Assembly: GCA_050258235.1 (NCBI GenBank)
Contig: JBLMYK010000084.1
Span: 1-6,239 of the forward strand
Length of the DNA stretch: 6,239 nt
Direction of reading: 5' to 3'
DNA from: JAKOQB01 sp050258235
GTDB lineage: Bacteria; Pseudomonadota; Gammaproteobacteria; Burkholderiales; Burkholderiaceae_F
The translations under genes were made by a program, and so were the position numbers. Under the pieces are notes generated by a model that was not told the origin of the DNA, did not search any database, and saw only the letters and a list, made by a program, of their open reading frames with translations. Each line of letters starts with the position of its first letter. Positions within the stretch are counted from its first letter, which is position 1. Below, in pieces: positions 4,624 through 6,239 of this stretch.

Positions 4624-6146
4624 GAAAGAACGAACTGATGCGGTGGACCGTCTTCGCAGCTATAGCTGGTATTGGCGGGAGCCAAGTTCAGCAGGCGAGC
4701 GCAGCGGGTTTCCTTTACAACGCCGTGGAAGGCGTGAATTCCCCTCCCGGTACGCCGAACGAGGTCCAGATAAAGATCAACGGACCAACGTCGCTTAGCA
4801 TTCAGTTTCACAACACTGCGACCGGAAGCGGCGAATGTGTCCGATTCGAGTTCAGCACGAAAGTCAATGGCCAGATCGTCAATCCAGCCGACAACCCGGC
4901 AACGCCGTATCCGGGCTACTGCGTTTTTGGCACCACGCAATACTTGACGCGGCCACTTCCCAACCTGCAGCCGGAAACCGAATACTGCTTTCAGATCTGG
5001 TCGCGTAAAGAGGGCAACGAGATCAGGTCGGAGAAGCCGTCTGCATGGGCCTGTGGAAGAACGCCGCCGTTCGCGCCGCTTGCTCCTCTGGATGTCAAGG
5101 CATTCATGACGAGCGTCGCCGCATCGAGCCCGCCCCGACTGTCGTGGAACGCGCCCGATCAGTCGAATCACCGCGGCATCACGCGCTTCATGGTCGAGCG
5201 GCAGACTTCTCCCGGGCCCAACCGGCCCTGGGTTTCGGAAGGCGCTGTGGACGGCCCAGCGGGAAACCAGTCCGCGTCCACGCGGCTTGCGTTTGCATTT
5301 GCCGCGAGCGTGATCGATCCGAAGGTTCCACAGATCTATCGCGTATGTGCGGAGAACGACGGCGGCCGTACCTGCGCCGCGCCGGTCACGCTGGAAGTCA
5401 AGGCCCCGGAGCTTGCGACGGGCGTGTCGCTCAACGACCCGATCGCGTCGGCGACCGTAGCATCGAATCGCAGCGGATTCTCGTCGCTGTCGCCGCAGGC
5501 GAAGGCGAACGTTCTCGCCAATTTGGGCAGGACCTCACAAGCCAACAGCCGGCCAGCCGCGCCGCCGCCGACGCAGTCACCCGCGACCACTGGCGTGACG
5601 ACGAAGTTATCACCGCAGTTGCTGGCGGCGGCCAAGTCGAGTGTCGGGTCGACGCTGCAGGGAGGATCTGCACAGACCCCCCCGAGCGCTTCGCCGTCGA
5701 TGACGACGACGAGTTCAGGCAGCGCCAGCAGCCCCGGCGGTGGCGGCGGCGGCAGAAGTGCCGTCGCAACTTCACCGGTGAATGCCGCGCCTGCGCCGGC
5801 ACCGGTCGGGCTTGCAGCGCTCGTCCGCGAGTCCGATCTGCCGCGCGGTCTGGCGCGCCTGAACGACAACGCCATCATTATCGTCGGCGGCAAGCAGCTG
5901 CGCGCAGGCGAAGTCAAGCAGGAAGTACTGAAGCTGGACGACCACGTGATGCTGAAGGTCGGCGGCCAGCATCTGCGCGCGAGCCGACTGAAGCATGAAC
6001 TGACGCAGACCAGGCGGTCCGCGAACTGGGGCGAGGTGCCGGGCCAGAAGACGGCGCTGAATCCGCAGCCGTTACCGCCGAAGCCACCGGCGCAGACGAC
6101 ACCGAACTCGCAATTCAGCGCGCCGGGGTCGGCACTGCAGAAGTGA
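4620..6146 (+). CDS. Secreted protein with two fibronectin type III-like domains and conserved C-terminal tail (copy 2)
   Basis: Predicted 508 aa, a full-length paralogue of the protein at 509-2137. Signal peptide 1-28 (cut near ASA/AG). FnIII-like 1 at about 40-149 (YCFQIWSRK, WACGRTP from W143); FnIII-like 2 at about 152-260 (PRLSW, YRVCAENDGGRTC at 240-252); linker with SLSPQAKANVLA and KLSPQLLAAAK segments, then a Ser/Gly-rich stretch; C-terminal domain with ALVRESDLPRGL and two VGG repeats (417-436 and 442-461); tail with ALNPQPLPPK at 479-488 and an end NSQFSAPGSALQK. Cysteines 73, 101, 123, 145, 243 and 252 match the paralogue. It lacks the roughly 20-residue insert with the CPNC motif. 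Conservation is strongest in YCFQIWSR, YRVCAENDGGRTC, RTSQANSRPAAPPP, the C-terminal domain and the tail; the linker has diverged. A short tract of 7 C at 5677-5683 lies in the linker. Export is well supported; the function is unknown. Confidence 0.9.
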   Translation: MRKNELMRWTVFAAIAGIGGSQVQQASAAGFLYNAVEGVNSPPGTPNEVQIKINGPTSLSIQFHNTATGSGECVRFEFSTKVNGQIVNPADNPATPYPGYCVFGTTQYLTRPLPNLQPETEYCFQIWSRKEGNEIRSEKPSAWACGRTPPFAPLAPLDVKAFMTSVAASSPPRLSWNAPDQSNHRGITRFMVERQTSPGPNRPWVSEGAVDGPAGNQSASTRLAFAFAASVIDPKVPQIYRVCAENDGGRTCAAPVTLEVKAPELATGVSLNDPIASATVASNRSGFSSLSPQAKANVLANLGRTSQANSRPAAPPPTQSPATTGVTTKLSPQLLAAAKSSVGSTLQGGSAQTPPSASPSMTTTSSGSASSPGGGGGGRSAVATSPVNAAPAPAPVGLAALVRESDLPRGLARLNDNAIIIVGGKQLRAGEVKQEVLKLDDHVMLKVGGQHLRASRLKHELTQTRRSANWGEVPGQKTALNPQPLPPKPPAQTTPNSQFSAPGSALQK

Positions 6147-6159
6147 GGTGCGCCGGCGC

Positions 6160-6178
6160 CCGGCCGCGCGCTGGCCGG
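6160..6178 (+). terminator. GC stem-loop after the second FnIII gene, possible terminator
   Basis: CCGGCC (6160-6165) and GGCCGG (6173-6178) form a perfect 6-bp stem with a 7-base loop, 13 bases after the stop. A 10-base palindrome GCGCCGGCGC (6150-6159) sits just before it. No T-run follows, so intrinsic termination is uncertain. Confidence 0.3.
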
Positions 6179-6227
6179 TCGGAATCGGCGAATCCGTACA
6201 TCCATTCAACGACACCGCAATCACAGC

Positions 6228-6237
6228 GGAAGGGAGA
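6228..6237 (+). promoter_or_regulatory. Shine-Dalgarno sequence of a gene starting just beyond the window
   Basis: GGAAGGGAGA at the very end closely resembles the GGAAGG before the start at 509. No start codon follows within the remaining bases, so a + strand gene probably begins a few bases outside the window and continues this gene group. Confidence 0.5.
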
Positions 6238-6239
6238 GA

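Noticed and set aside
5677..5683. Run of 7 C in the linker of the second FnIII gene as a phase-variation tract
   Set aside because: It is short for a slippage tract, is not shared with the paralogue, and the frame is intact.
1..6239. CRISPR array, insertion sequence or rRNA/tRNA genes
   Set aside because: No regularly spaced repeats, transposase motifs, terminal inverted repeats or structural RNA signatures were seen.

Overview
The window is high-G+C DNA, probably from a Gram-negative proteobacterium. The base composition, several Sec-type signal peptides and an outer-membrane CsgG-family protein all point that way; a Burkholderiales- or Xanthomonadales-like host is only a guess. All six genes supported here lie on the + strand, mostly with short gaps. 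The five with visible N-termini all carry a signal peptide or an N-terminal membrane segment, so the locus is built around the cell envelope.

Layout: (1) the C-terminal 155 residues of a CsgG/HfaB-family outer-membrane secretion protein (1-468, cut by the window edge); (2) a 542-aa secreted protein with two fibronectin type III-like domains, a low-complexity linker and a conserved C-terminal domain and tail (509-2137); (3) an intergenic stretch holding a decayed second copy of the csgG 3' end (about 2219-2377); (4) a 198-aa exported LolA-like protein (2434-3030); (5) a longer diverged paralogue of it with an extra C-terminal domain (3048-3935); (6) a 139-aa membrane-anchored ankyrin-repeat protein (3938-4357); (7) a 262-base stretch with one doubtful small ORF (4358-4619); (8) a second, clearly paralogous FnIII-like protein of 508 aa (4620-6146); (9) a short tail ending in a strong Shine-Dalgarno-like sequence, so another + strand gene probably starts just past the window.

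The locus has grown by duplication: the FnIII protein occurs twice, the LolA-like protein twice, and the csgG 3' end twice (once as a remnant). No curli subunit repeats (CsgA/CsgB type) are present. The most interesting reading is a non-curli, CsgG-linked export locus whose candidate surface or secreted partners are the two FnIII-like proteins, with the LolA-like and ankyrin proteins as periplasmic or membrane accessories. The gene calls and duplications are read directly from the sequence; the functional link is inferred from gene order and family knowledge.
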